This document shows positions 48,266 through 62,542 of a stretch of DNA of 64,000 bases, piece by piece. The DNA is taken from contig JABRWF010000001.1 of the NCBI GenBank assembly GCA_018343915.1, positions 2,790,001-2,854,000 on the forward strand. Direction: 5' to 3'. Source of the DNA: Agroathelia rolfsii (taxonomy: Eukaryota; Basidiomycota; Agaricomycetes; Amylocorticiales; Amylocorticiaceae). Position 1 is the first letter of the stretch. The number at the start of each line of letters is the position of its first letter. Both the position numbers and the translations under genes were made by a program. The notes below the pieces were generated by a model. That model was not told the DNA's origin. It searched no databases and saw only the letters and a list, made by a program, of their open reading frames with translations.

Positions 48266-48555
48266 GGTTGGGTCGTGAGTTGTATAACCAAGAACGCCTG
48301 CAGATGGGGTTGCCAGTAAGTCTGTTTAAGCGGAACGGAAGTAAAGTGGGCGTCTGTGTATCGCGGTCACGTTGACGCGTTCAAGTCAAATAGCATGGCA
48401 CGTGCTGTGGCTTGTCACGGGACCAGAAAGTAACCACGCGCCCACGTGAGAGACGGCTCTGCACCACAACGGCGTCCAGTGTCTGAGCGCGCACCTGTCT
48501 CGTCTTTTTCCAGATCTTACACACACGACATTCTCCTTGGATACAGTGTATTAAG
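48266..48555. promoter_or_regulatory. Bidirectional promoter SPC7-kinesin-6 with one MluI cell-cycle box
   Basis: 290 bp between two diverging mitotic genes. ACGCGT at 48375-48380 is an MCB element, 110 bp upstream of the SPC7 start and 176 bp upstream of the kinesin start. CACGTG-type E-boxes lie near 48407 and 48443. Shared G1/S or mitotic control is inferred. Confidence 0.5.
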
Positions 48556-51500
48556 ATGGCCAGTCAATCCAAATCTACGACAGCCCGCTCAACCAGATCG
48601 AGGACAGTAAAGGCTGATGAGCAAGCACCCGCCCCAAGTCTTCCAGCTGCTAAAGGAAGAACAGCTAGAGCAAAAACTCCATCTACGGCTGGGCCTCCCA
48701 CTAAGCCTGCTCCAGGGAAAAGAGCTATCTCAAAGCCACCTAGCAGGGAGATTAAGCATGACTCCGAGCCTAGTCGACCTGCATCTCGCAAGGCAGGATC
48801 CATACTACAAACAATCGTTGATGTCGATCGGGAGCCTATTACAGCGAGTTCTTTGTCTTGAAACTCGCTTGATAACGTATTCATACTACTATTAGGCATA
48901 CCTACGAATAAGACCACGGTTAAGCAGCGAGCGAGGCTCATCTCCCTACTTGGAACCCCTGTCTGACACCTCTGTTCAAATGACCGATCCCTCTGCCCAT
49001 TCTCAGATCTCTCAACCCAATCGATATCGCCCTTCTGTGCCACCTTCCTCGTCTATATATACATTCTCTCATGTCTTTGATCCTTTAACCTCTCAATCGG
49101 ACTTCTTCACTCGAACAACATTACCACTCGTATCTGATTTGCTCTCCGGGCAGAGCTCATTACTGTTCACTTACGGCGTAACTAACTCTGGTAAGACGTA
49201 TACAATACAAGGAGGCGGTGCCGAAGGCAGTGCTGGTATCCTTCCCCGAACATTGGATGTCATTTTTAACAGTATTGACGGCCTGCAAAGTGATGGTCGG
49301 GTAAGAGCCTCCCTCTGAAGCAAATCTTTGATTCTAAATTATAGGCGCAGTACCGCCCAGTAAGGCTTTGTGGCATAGAGCCCATAGACACACAGGAGCC
49401 TTCAATCGCAGACAACGATGTTATCTCACAGCCTGCCTTAGCTGAAATCTTGACGGAAGAAACACTGGCCACTTCAGCCGATGTCGATCACACCGTTCTC
49501 AAAGTGGATAGAAACTACGAATATGGAGTCTGGGTTTCTTATGCTGAAGTATACAACGAAAAGGCCTATGATTTACTGGAGACGGTCAACGGCACCGTTG
49601 TAGAAGGGTCCCAGCCTTTGTTACTCACACGAAAGGCATTGGCCGTTAAATCTTCACCGCCATCAGATTCTGAAAATGGCGAAGGGAGGTATATTGCGGG
49701 CTTGAAGCACGTGCGCGTAACATCAGCCGCGCAAGCCAAGGCCATAGTAAGTCTTGGGCAGGCTCATCGCCGGGTCTTTGGCACGCTCGCAAATAGCGTG
49801 AGCAGCCGTAGTCATGGCTTGGTAACCATCAAATTGGTGCGTGGCCACCGTGGAGAACGTGATGTAAGTAATCTAGTCTCAACATATTATGAATCGAACC
49901 TGATAATATTGCACATCAGGATCCCACCGCGCTGCAAGTCTCTCGCCTGACCCTTGTTGATCTCGCCGGCTCTGAGAGAACAAAGCACACACAGACTACA
50001 GGCGACAGATTACGCGAGGCTGGTAATATCAACAAGTCGCTCATGGTTCTGGGACAATGCATGGAGGTCATGCGTAATAACCAACGTCGAGTCGCACAAA
50101 TCCTCAATAGCTTCAATAAAGAGCGTACTGACACTCGTGAGGTCAAAAAGGCCATAGTACCTTTCCGTCATAGTCGACTCACTGAAGTTTTGATGGACTA
50201 CTTCGTCAGTGATGGTAGAGTCGTAAGCCATTACGCCCTTCCGACCATACTCTGTTATAAATATATATTATTTTAGGTCATGATCGTCAACGTCAACCCT
50301 TACGATACAGGTTATGACGAGAATTCTCATGTGATGAAGTTCTCTGCGTTAGCAAGGGAGATTCACACAACGCCAGCGGCTGCTCCCATGCAACGCGTTC
50401 CGTCGCCTACCAAGCCCTCTGCAGCTTCCAAGAAGGCCGCTTTACCCACATCCAAAACCTCACGGGGATCTGAACCCATTCCTCATCGTCGCAAAGTCAC
50501 TGTTTCTATGGGAGGACCAGGCAAGAAGTTCAGTGAAACTCATTTGGAAGTGTTAGAAGGTTTGTTCTATTTAGTTATGAGGCGTTCCATTTTATTTTTT
50601 TTGCTGAATCTTAGCCCATCTACAGAGGATGAAGATGCCAGCGATCTCGATGATTCCGATATTCCCATCAATCCTCTTGTTGACGCTCTCTTTGACGAAG
50701 TCGAGGAGCTTCGACTGCAGGTTGGCAATTCACGTCTATGTATTTATGAATATTGCTCATTGTTTATTGATAGTTATACGAAGCACGCCTGGTCACTGCT
50801 GATGCGGAAGAAAAGACACGGCGTGATGTCATGGAGATGATGCAAGAACGTATGAACAATATGGAACAGATGTACCTTAAACGACTGGCACTCGAGGTAG
50901 ACTATTGCATTCTTAATATGCTCCTTTCGCATTGATTTGGCTTGTACAGCGCGAACAAAGCGAACGAAAAGCGGATGCCAAGATTGATCTACTTCAAAAG
51001 ACTGGCATATTCGCTAGTCCCATGAAAGGACAGCAGCGGACTCATGCTGAGGATGATGATGACGAAGAGATGGCCGATGTTGAGGCGAGTTTGGTATGGC
51101 TTGTTCAAATTCATCAATACGTCCTACAACGATAAACTAATTCTTTATAGATCGCTCCGGGTGAAGGCTCCTCAGAAGACTCCATGGCAATTGATGATGA
51201 CCACTCCCCTTCGGAAGCTGCTACTTCGCCATCGCCACTAGCCAGGAAGATTCAAAGATCGAAATTCCCGTCTACTCAGGCAAAGCGTACTGCTGAGCCC
51301 CATGAACATGAAGACCATGGCTCGAATGGAGAGGAAGGATCATCAAATCCCGTGTCAGACGAAGAAGAGTCGGACCATGAGGATGGTGAGGACGAGGAAG
51401 GTGACGAAAACGAAGACGAGAATGAGGATGAGGATGATAGCGATGAGACAGAGTCCGACGAAGAAGCCACCGGGAGTGAGTTCAACGTCGACGAGAGCGA

Positions 51501-52062
51501 AGAAGGTGAAAGCGAGGACGATTATATCCCGAAGCGCAGAAGCAGCGGCGGTAGAAAGTCTCAGTCTGGTAAAGGTCCGAGTCGTGGTGCAGATACAACG
51601 TCCAAATTGAAAGCGAAAGCACAATCGTCGGTCACCAAGAAACCACCACGGATCTTGTCTGGAGCCGCAATTGCACCCAACACGAGGGATTCAAAACGTC
51701 ACTCTGGTCGTGGTGACATGAATCACATTGAACGAGACATTGCGGAGCTGGCAGTAGATGATGATGATATGAATGATGACTCATTGGTCATTCTACCCAA
51801 CAAGAGTGTCCCTAAACCTCTAGCCCAAGCTGGTGGCGAGCCAAGTAGTGTCAGTGTGTCCAATGATAATGGGGCAAAGAAAAAGAAGAGGTGCGTCATG
51901 AAACGACCATTGTCACGGGCTTATAATCTGATATATACATATATATATATTAGACAACTTGGGAAGAATGCCGTCGTCAACGAGGAAGAGATCGTTAGAG
52001 CAACAGAGAGAGCATCCCGGGGACAGGCTCAGAACCGCATAAGGAGATTAACGCAGAAATAA
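48556..52062 (+). CDS. Kinesin-6 family motor (KIF20/KIF23/Klp9-like)
   Basis: Plus-end microtubule motor of the kinesin-6 type, active in the anaphase midzone and cytokinesis. From ATG 48556 there is a basic Ser/Thr/Pro head, then EPIT-AYLRIRPRLSSERG. P-loop GVTNSGKTYT, switch I ANSVSSRSHG, switch II LVDLAGSERT and NKSLMVLGQCMEVMR are present. The large insertion before NYEYGVWVSYAEVYNEKAYDLL is a kinesin-6 hallmark. After the motor (PFRHSRLTEVLMDYF, VNVNPYDTGYDENSHVMKFSALAR) come a coiled coil (about 50690-51000), CDK-type sites (SPTK, SPMK) and an acidic tail, ending AQNRIRRLTQK. The first intron (48844-48895) appears to be GC-AG: ACA|GCGAGT to TTAG, because no GT donor keeps the frame. 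About 10 exons. Confidence 0.92.
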
Positions 52063-52117
52063 CAAGGAATAATTCACACTTGATTAGCCCTTCATACATG
52101 ACACAATCAGTAATATT

Positions 52118-55100
52118 TCAATACTCGCAATCCTCCCTAGCCCTTAATGCTCTCCTTATGTCATCCCTACTTGTCTCCATCACCCCTATTATTTCCGCTA
52201 ACGTATTGTGCCACTCTGCATCCTGTATCCTTTCATCGAATGTAACATTTTCGACCTTTTCCCATGCTTCGCCCTGAAGAGCCACAACTTTGACCACTTC
52301 CAAGAGTTCTGTCCAAGGAGCCTCGGCCTTGCTGGTGGATACGCCTAATGCAGTCTGGCAGCTCTGGACCCAGAGCAACGCTTCTGTAAGCAAGACTTCC
52401 CCATCCTTGGGCGAGAGCTGTCCTCGTCCACGATAGAGGACAGAGCGCTGTGCGATATGTTCCGCTATTTTGGAAGCAATGCGACGATAGAGTACTGTGA
52501 CTGTTGCTACTGGAAGGAATGACCGCAAATACGAGAGGTGAGAGGTAAGGAGCGATATAGAGGGCAGTAGAGTCTGCGATAAACCACTTTCATCCTCTAG
52601 CACCCTTAGATTATCACATTTTAATACAAATATATCTTCTGAGTCAAATAAAACATACTGGCGAGGGGGTGCATTAAGATGCTTCTTCAACTCGATCTCT
52701 ACCTCGGCACAAATTTGATGAACTATGATATTTTCCGCACGATTAATGAGCTTCCCGTATTGCACAACGAGTTCCTCGAAAATAGTGTCTTCGGGCATAC
52801 TCAAATCATCCAGCTCGGTTGGATCGGGCAAAGAAGGGTGTTCTTCAGCACGGGGACGTAAAGATGCTCGTCTATTTATCTCTGTCCATAACTCGAGGAA
52901 GAACTGCAGGAATATGAATAAACATGAAAACGGTGTGAGAATAGCCTTTGCTAACTGACCACATCATCACCCCAGGCATCCATGGCGGCTGCAACGTATC
53001 GAGCGCTGAGCAAAGCCTTGCATAGCCTTTGAGTACCTTCTGTCCCACTAGTCAGCCGCCGAGTGTCGAACTGCGCCCCTGATTCGGTAACAGTTAATCC
53101 AGCCGTAAGGGCACCAGGAACTACGCGTGCAAGCGAGGAGGCTAAAGTTTCAAAAGCATCCAATGAAATTGAGATACGGGAATGATAAGATTCCAGCAAC
53201 GGGAGCTGCACGGTGATGAGGAAACGTGTGCGATGGTTGAATTGGGGTAAAGGCGAATAGCGGTCTGAGAGAAGTATAGGTCAGATGGGATACTAATTAA
53301 AATGAGGACCATAATTTTCACGTACCAGTCACTTGTTCAACCAGAGCCACTAGTTTTCGCGCAGAATTGGTTGGGGCAATGTCAGTTGTTGAGAATCCTT
53401 CGACGGCCCCATCATCATTAGCAATAAGCCAAGCGTCAGGAGAGCTTATGATATCGTTGTACTGCTCATCTGCAACTGTAATGCCCAACATTTTAAATAG
53501 GTTCCCGTGAAGACATAGACTAATAATAATAATAAAAAGCGCACATTTTCTTTCCGCTTCCACCCAAGCTTCGAACCAGTCCTTTTGTCCCAAGATGATG
53601 TCGCTAATACCGGCCCAGTTCTCATCTGGTTTCTTAGCACTAGTCCCGCTCAAGGAGAAACCGCCTTCGGTGATAGCAGAATCGAAAGAGAGTGCCTGAT
53701 AAATCGTATGTGCAAGTAACGCTGTCTGTTCGAGAAGCTGGGGGACTGAACGGCGCAACTTGCGCGCCAGCAGAGGAAAGAGAAGATACGTAAATTCGTG
53801 CTGTATATGGATGTATTAGAAAAATCAACGTAAAAGTAATATGAAACATACCAGGGAGTTGATGCTTCGATATTCTGGTCTTTGATTTAACAAACGTTGA
53901 ATGATGATTTCCATGAAATTCCGGTGATCATGTACGACGTTCAAAACGTGGGTCATATACCACTCGGGCTATAATGGAATGAGTTAAGAAATCAATTGAC
54001 GAGAGCGTCCATTGATACCTTATCAAGTCTGTTCGTCTGGCGTGTACCCTCGAAATGATACTTGAAACGCAGAGCAATTGGCTGTATAAGAGATTGAATA
54101 GGATATATTCCTTCTTGGACCGGTTGCTCGGAATTAGATGAGTTTATTTGTCCCCCCCTAGGAGAGAATATTGAACACCAAAACTTAGAGAATGAGACAG
54201 TAGGCATCGTACAAGTTTTGTAGTTGTAGCAGGTTATCAAATGCGGCTTCGAATGCTTTCCGATCACTTGGAAGGGCGGCTGTATAGTCCACAGGCCGTG
54301 GCCATCCAAGCCTTTCTGCCGCAGCAAGAAGGGGTCTGTTGAAAAATTTAGTAAATTGTCCAAGAGGATGGATGCGGCTGAATAAACATACTCCTGCAAT
54401 GTATTCTTGATTTGAACCCACGTTTTATCCCGAATGCTTTCGAGGAAACTAGTTATGCCCAAGTTCTGGTGTCCAGATGCATCCTCGACTTGCAATGTGG
54501 ACTCCTTAACTTTGGACAGGAAAGCAAGTAAATCCACATAGTTTTGCAGTGCAGCTTTAGTTATGGGGATGGGAGCTATCCGCACTCGCTCAACCGCTTC
54601 TTCGCTATAGCGATGTGTTATGAGCACATGTAACAATTAATGGAGGGCCTTTTAAGTACCTAAGTTTTAGGGCGTGGTGTATCAGCTGCACATAGCTTTT
54701 CGTTCCTTCAACATCCTTCAGTTTGCGATGCAGAGCCTCCAGGTCCTCTAGCAATGTAGGCTGCTGCTCTTGTTCAGACAAGCTTGACACAAGCTCATCG
54801 GATAAATAGGATAGCTCATCGGCTAATGAATGTCTCAGCAGCGATAGCTCTTGAGCAGAATTTATTTGGGATTGGACTGAATCTCGCGTTTGCTTGACCA
54901 ATGAGTCCACTCTCTCTTGAGATTTAAATAGCTGTACTACGAATATCTTGCTCAGACATGGCATTATATGTTGGACTCTGCATGCGCACGTTGGATTGTA
55001 GTTGTTCAGATTGCTCGCGCGCCTGCCGCAGCGCTGATTCGAGACTTGACAACGTTTCGAACGTAGGAAAGTTGGCATCTAGGAACTCCAGTGCTTGAGC

Positions 55101-55157
55101 CTGGGATATTTGTATGTCTGGAGGTGACAGCAGTTCTTTGATTTGCGAAGTCGACAT
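52118..55157 (-). CDS. TIP20: Tip20/RINT1-domain vesicle tethering protein (Dsl1 complex)
   Basis: RINT1/Tip20 family subunit of the Dsl1 (NRZ) tether that receives COPI vesicles at the ER. Start at ATG 55157 (MSTSQIKELLSPPDIQISQAQ), then coiled-coil segments LESALRQAREQSEQLQSNV and SQERVDSLVKQTRDSVQSQI, and KLKDVEGTKSYVQLIHHALKLR. The RINT1/Tip20 domain covers about the last 500 residues, with blocks FLRQKGLDGHG-like (54320), WYMTHVLNVVHDHRNFMEIIIQ (53880-53960), ending EIIGVMETSRDDIRRALRAREDCEY. Stop 52118-52120. About ten exons. It converges on the kinesin gene with a 55 bp gap and diverges from the HAD gene. Assignment to RINT1/Tip20 rests on layout and the C-terminal domain blocks. Confidence 0.8.
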
Positions 55158-55585
55158 AGTTATCCGCAAGCGAGTGTAGGTGTTAAGTGTAGCAGTACTA
55201 GTTGTTTATATACATTTCCTCAGTACCGTAGTCCATTTGTACGTAGCTGCACCGCCACTAATCATGGCGCATGCAAACACTTCAGTCGACTTCTTTACTG
55301 GCCCCTGACTCCGATCGCCCAACACTCGTTTCAATCCTCGAGTCGAGAGGGTGTCTTCTACTACTATTGAGGCTACATCTTATTTGAACAGAACCGATTA
55401 TGATTATATATTCATTGATATAACCACGTCTTCCGTACTGCTCACGCAGTTGATGCCAAATGACGCCGGAACAATATTGAAACCATCAGATAAGCATAAG
55501 ATCTTATCCAACTTGGGTTTGAACTTTCCGCTATACAACCACATCTTCGAAAGTCATTAGTTACAGCACACGAGGAAACCAAGAA
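55158..55585. other. Divergent intergenic region with overlapping short frames, 428 bp
   Basis: Between TIP20 (-) and the HAD gene (+). From an ATG at 55270 one frame gives about 26 residues (MQTLQSTSLLAPDSDRPTLV...), and from about 55350 a second frame gives about 70 residues to a stop at 55560. The two could be one short gene broken by a frameshift or unresolved intron, or leader sequence. No family was recognised. Confidence 0.35.
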
Positions 55586-56858
55586 ATGTCCTCAGGAACA
55601 TTAGTTGATGATCAAGTCCCCAAGACTAAGCTCACTAACGGCTATGTCTCTTCGTCTGTGGACCAACAGAACCCTTTAGAAAAGCTCGCCCATACGTCGT
55701 CACCTTCGTCTGGCCCTGTTATCGCGCTTGATCTAGATGATGTACTTAGTCAAACAAATGTCACTGTAGCAGCCTGTATGTTTTGAAAGGACTGCCGCCT
55801 TTTTAAAGGGGGCTCAGGAATACATTTTTGAGCAGGGCATAATAATACATATGGAACAAAGCTAGATATATCTCAGTTTTATTGTAAGCGCTTCACTACT
55901 TCGTTCAACTCTGTGCTTATGAGTTTCGATATTTTCTACTAGATTACTACTACTGGAAGGTCTCTGAATAGCTTCAATATATATTCATAAAGCTAATTTT
56001 CATGATCATTAGAATCCAGGATGGGGAACTCCGGAAGAAACGATGAACAAAGTTGTAAGATTCTACGCAGAAGGTCATATTCATCAGACCATACCTGTGT
56101 CAGGGGCGCGTGAAGGGGTACAGATGCTCAAAGACATGGGTAGGTGCCAGTATTATGCCTCATTATCCTAATCAATGGTCTATAAATAATTCTCTCAGGA
56201 TATCGTCTGATCATAGTAACTGCTAGAGAGAAGGATACTTTTGATCACACCTGGGACTGGGTGAAGAAGCACTTTCCTGGTATCGATCCGTTTCTCTGGA
56301 GTCTTTACAATATGACTCTGAGAATGCTTCTTCTTAATTAGGTCTCATTGAGAGCGTCATTTGTACTAGTGCATTTTCCGCTGGGTTGGGAAAACCGTCG
56401 TCTCCTAAGCAGGTGGTCACAAAGCTCACAAAGGCAGAGGCAAGATTGACATTATGGTTCTTGTTATCCTACAATTTTACATGTTGAACTTGCAGGTTTG
56501 TGCTGAGATCAACGCTTCCCTACTAATTGACGATTCCATAGAGAATGCCATTCAATGCGCTAACTACTCTCCGAGCCCTTCTGAATCTGCCTCATCGTTC
56601 AAGTCTATGCCTGTGCTTTTGTTCGGTGATTATGCCTGGAACAAGCGCACTTCAGCTTCCTCAGAGGCAACCCACCAATTATCCTACGAAGAACGTTTAG
56701 CGGCTGCCGACGGGGGACGGTTTTGGGAGAGCGATAAGGAGCTTGGTAAAGCAGAGCAAGCTATACGTAGCACGGCAGGTCAGATTCAACGCGTTAGAGA
56801 TTGGGCAGAGACAATCAAATGGATTCAGGCCGAACGAGACGCTGGTAGATTACTGTAG
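55586..56858 (+). CDS. HAD-superfamily hydrolase
   Basis: Haloacid dehalogenase-like phosphatase of the fungal nucleotidase-like group. Start at ATG 55586 (MSSGTLVDDQVPKTKLTNG). Motif I is VIALDLDDVLSQTN (D-x-D), followed through introns by AAWHNNTYGTKLDISQFYYYYYWKNPGWGTPEE. Motif II is IIVTARE (Thr), motif III the Lys region GKPSSPKQVVTKL, motif IV SLLIDDSIENA. It ends DWAETIKWIQAERDAGRLL, TAG at 56856-56858. Six or seven exons, several very small (for example the one encoding YYYYWK near 55944-55960). Substrate unknown; likely a small phosphorylated metabolite. Confidence 0.88.
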
Positions 56859-57162
56859 TCGATCAGTTTCATGAATGCATATCCAGCAGTATAACTTGGA
56901 GTATTCAGTCGTGCGGCTCGTGGTACCTACATTCAGGAACTTGATTACTAGAGCCCTAGCCCCTATTACATCATTGTTTTCACACCGTCGTCATGATCAT
57001 GATTGCGATCATAGGACCCAACACAACCGCTTGGCTACTGTGTGTGCAACCCGCCGCAGGCCATTAACCCCGTAAAGCTATCTACGACCTGGAGGCTAAA
57101 GATAGAAGGCCTGTACAACCATTGCCTGAACTCCTTTCTCCCCTACACTGTAACATATAACA
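56859..57162. other. Intergenic, 304 bp
   Basis: 3' flank of the HAD gene and promoter of the F-box gene. A short frame at 56875-57075 lacks features. Confidence 0.5.
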
Positions 57163-58872
57163 ATGTTATCCTTTGACTTGCAAGCTTCCCTATTTCCCAT
57201 ATCTCACATAAGTGCCTGTAGCTCTCCCGAATCTGTCAATGCAGCTAGCTCCTACCTTATCGAGCAGAAGCTCATTCTCCAGAGCTATATATGCGCGCTA
57301 GAAACAAAGCAAAACAGTCTACGCCCTATCTTCAAACTTCCAGACGAAATCCTCTTGCAGATTTTTAGCTATGGTGCCACCACTCGCGATCACCGATGGG
57401 TCCAATCAGTATCCCACGTCTGCCATTACTTCAGACGACTTTCAATCAACTGTCCCAATCTATGGACCCATGGTCTCCCAAATTCCCCCCCTTGGGCAGC
57501 GGAAATACTCGCCAGGGCGCATCGACTCCCACTGGATGTAACCATCGTGCATGGAGGAGCCTCAAATGGTAGTTCGCTCGTTCGCTTGATCAATGCGGTT
57601 CTTCCACATCTGGACCATATTCAACATCTTACACTTCACCTACATTGGAAGCTTTTCCAAGGGTGCTTCCGAGGAGTTGTAGCAAAGACCCCACTACTAG
57701 AATCGCTAACTATCAAGTTAACCGGCCAGGAGCCAGGCAGTTCGTATGTCATCCCTTCATCGTTTGTCTGGGACAACGCCCCACGCTTGCAGCATCTGAT
57801 CCTAAGCGGTTGCACCACATCATGGATTTCGGGGCCTACATCGCTTACTGGTCTTGATTCTTTGGAAATAACAAAACCCGTGGTCACAAGCGTGAGACCC
57901 TCTTGGTCACAATTGTTATCTACCTTGCAGACAATGCATAGGCTGCGTACCCTCCACCTTGAAAACACCCTTCCCTCATTAGTAGATGCCACTCTTCCGG
58001 CCATTGACCTTCCTCAGCTACGTTTCCTCAAGATAGGGGGTAGCTATATCGCGTGTGCGTATATTCTAAGCCACATCCGATGCAACCAGGACCTCGAAAT
58101 CAAAGTTACTTGCGATCATGGACACCTCTCGTTGACGCCGGCTTCCCCTTTCATATTATTCTTGGGCAAATACCTAATGCCATGGCATGGTGAACTGAAT
58201 ATTGAGACCATATCATTTCAATTTGACTACACCTTCTTATCCTTGCACTCAAGTAATAATTCCGATCGCCAACTGAGCATGGACCTCACACTGGGACGAC
58301 CTCGAAGGACAAGCCGAGGTCAATACTGGGGTCTTAGGGAGGTACTCTCTATCACCGACCTCTTGGATCTCACTGGTCAGCAAGCATTGGTGTTAATTTC
58401 TCCTGCCACCCCGTTTGATCGCAGCGACAAGAAGAGTCGTCTACGACAGCTATTTTCCGCATTCCCAGCTCTCAGTAAATTGTCTATATCCGCAGGTTGG
58501 ACTGACGCCATCTTGGACGCCTTGGGCGTGGATGATGTAACGACACCTGTTCTTCCCCTGTTGAAGGTCCTTCACATCGACTCAATATCTCAATGGTGGG
58601 ATAGAAAGACATCGAATCTCTCCGTTGGATTCCCAACCGGCTCTTTGCTCAATTGTGTCGTGTCTCGTTCGAACGCGTATACCCCACTGGAGAGCGTTTC
58701 TATCTCTCCGAATGCCACACCACAAGAATTGGAGGCCTTAGATAAGATGAGGAATCTAATGGAGGAGAGGAGAGCAAGCAGCAATCTCGTCGAGGTAACC
58801 TGTGCTCTTGAAGTTAACCGTGCTAGGGATAAAGGACGTCCTAAAGAACTTGAAGCTGTAGTTGGTCGTTGA
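57163..58872 (+). CDS. F-box protein with LRR-like C-terminal region
   Basis: Intronless 569-residue protein of the large F-box-like family typical of Agaricomycetes. F-box near residues 55-100: RPIFKLPDEILLQIFSYGATTRD, then SVSHVCHYFRRLSINCPNLW. The rest has Leu-rich segments (LTHLTLHLHW-like, LQHLILSGC, LRTLHLENTL, LRFLKIGGSY, LKVLHIDSI) that fit irregular leucine-rich repeats. The protein would bind Skp1 in an SCF ubiquitin ligase and select targets through the repeats; its target is unknown. Members of this family often duplicate and vary between species. Start ATG 57163 and stop TGA 58870-58872. Confidence 0.88.
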   Translation: MLSFDLQASLFPISHISACSSPESVNAASSYLIEQKLILQSYICALETKQNSLRPIFKLPDEILLQIFSYGATTRDHRWVQSVSHVCHYFRRLSINCPNLWTHGLPNSPPWAAEILARAHRLPLDVTIVHGGASNGSSLVRLINAVLPHLDHIQHLTLHLHWKLFQGCFRGVVAKTPLLESLTIKLTGQEPGSSYVIPSSFVWDNAPRLQHLILSGCTTSWISGPTSLTGLDSLEITKPVVTSVRPSWSQLLSTLQTMHRLRTLHLENTLPSLVDATLPAIDLPQLRFLKIGGSYIACAYILSHIRCNQDLEIKVTCDHGHLSLTPASPFILFLGKYLMPWHGELNIETISFQFDYTFLSLHSSNNSDRQLSMDLTLGRPRRTSRGQYWGLREVLSITDLLDLTGQQALVLISPATPFDRSDKKSRLRQLFSAFPALSKLSISAGWTDAILDALGVDDVTTPVLPLLKVLHIDSISQWWDRKTSNLSVGFPTGSLLNCVVSRSNAYTPLESVSISPNATPQELEALDKMRNLMEERRASSNLVEVTCALEVNRARDKGRPKELEAVVGR

Positions 58873-59180
58873 AGTGAAATGTATGTGTATTAGGATACTA
58901 TGTTATTCAGACCAATTTGTATTTCTATCTTTCTCCTCTTATTTATACACATCTGTTTGGTCTATAAGCATTAATTGATATGATTCCCGTGTGAAGTTTA
59001 TGCAAATTCGAGGTCGTGTTCGAGGATGATAGATATCCGTTCATTGACAGAGTAACGACGACTGACCGAATGTCACAGTTTAGGGCAGACCAATAGGCGT
59101 CGGCGCGTGCAGACGCGTCCAACACGCGTCAGACATCTCATTAGGCCTACTCTCCATCTCGGGACCCGATCTTTCCAGTC
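58873..59180. other. Intergenic with MCM3 promoter, 308 bp
   Basis: Contains the MCM3 cell-cycle elements (59113-59129) and a CCAAT sequence at 59090-59094 just upstream of them. The left part is the 3' flank of the F-box gene. Confidence 0.6.
59113..59129 (+). promoter_or_regulatory. Paired MluI cell-cycle boxes of MCM3
   Basis: ACGCGT at 59113-59118 and 59124-59129, separated by 5 nt (ccaac), 52-68 bp upstream of the MCM3 ATG. MCM genes are established MBF/MCB targets in yeasts. A CCAAT sequence lies about 20 bp further upstream. Confidence 0.7.
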
Positions 59181-61926
<2,746 letters not shown>

Positions 61927-62542
61927 TTTCCAGCTCTTGAATTGTTTTCTATATTCCTTATTCCGGGACTTTTGTATATCCTCTAATACCACGTATACAT
62001 TAACAAGACTCGAGTCCGAGCTAGCAATCTCGGTCTAGTAAAGTTTGACTTGACAATATGCCAGTGGTCTGATGCCAATGATCGAACCGCCTAATAGACT
62101 TCCGGCTCTCCTGCTCGCATAGCTTGCGTTGAATAGTCAACAGATACTGGGTCATGTTAATAATCTTTATACTTAACGTAGTGTTGCCACTGGTACTAGA
62201 CACGACATGCATGGCGCAGTGGAGTGCCCATTTAGGCAAGCCGTGGCTGTGTTGATGTGTGGCTGTGCTTATTGACCGCTCGAAGTAAGCCAGGTTCATT
62301 GAGGCTGATACGCTCAACGTTCTCTGAAAGACAAGGTAAGACCGCTATGCTGCCAGTTTGCTTGTGTGTATCGTCCTCTGGAGGCTATATTATCCCTTTC
62401 TCTCCAATTTGAACTGCTCGAATCCGGCGTTGTGGGGATGGATGGCTCAGATGCACCTGGGATGACTATGAATCAAAAGGACTCTTATTGACTTGCTCTC
62501 GACTGCTCTTAGGCTCTGCTCCTTCTCTCCTTCTATCCAAAA
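61927..62542. other. Intergenic, 616 bp
   Basis: 3' flank of MCM3 and promoter of RPS18. A TATA-like sequence (ctatattatcc) lies around 62384. No gene was seen. Confidence 0.5.

Noticed and set aside
51366..51530. Acidic repeat region of the kinesin tail as a separate repeat element
   Set aside because: It is low-complexity Glu/Asp coding sequence in frame with the kinesin tail.
51935..51954. (TA)n tract as a promoter TATA element
   Set aside because: It lies inside the last intron of the kinesin gene, just before the acceptor.
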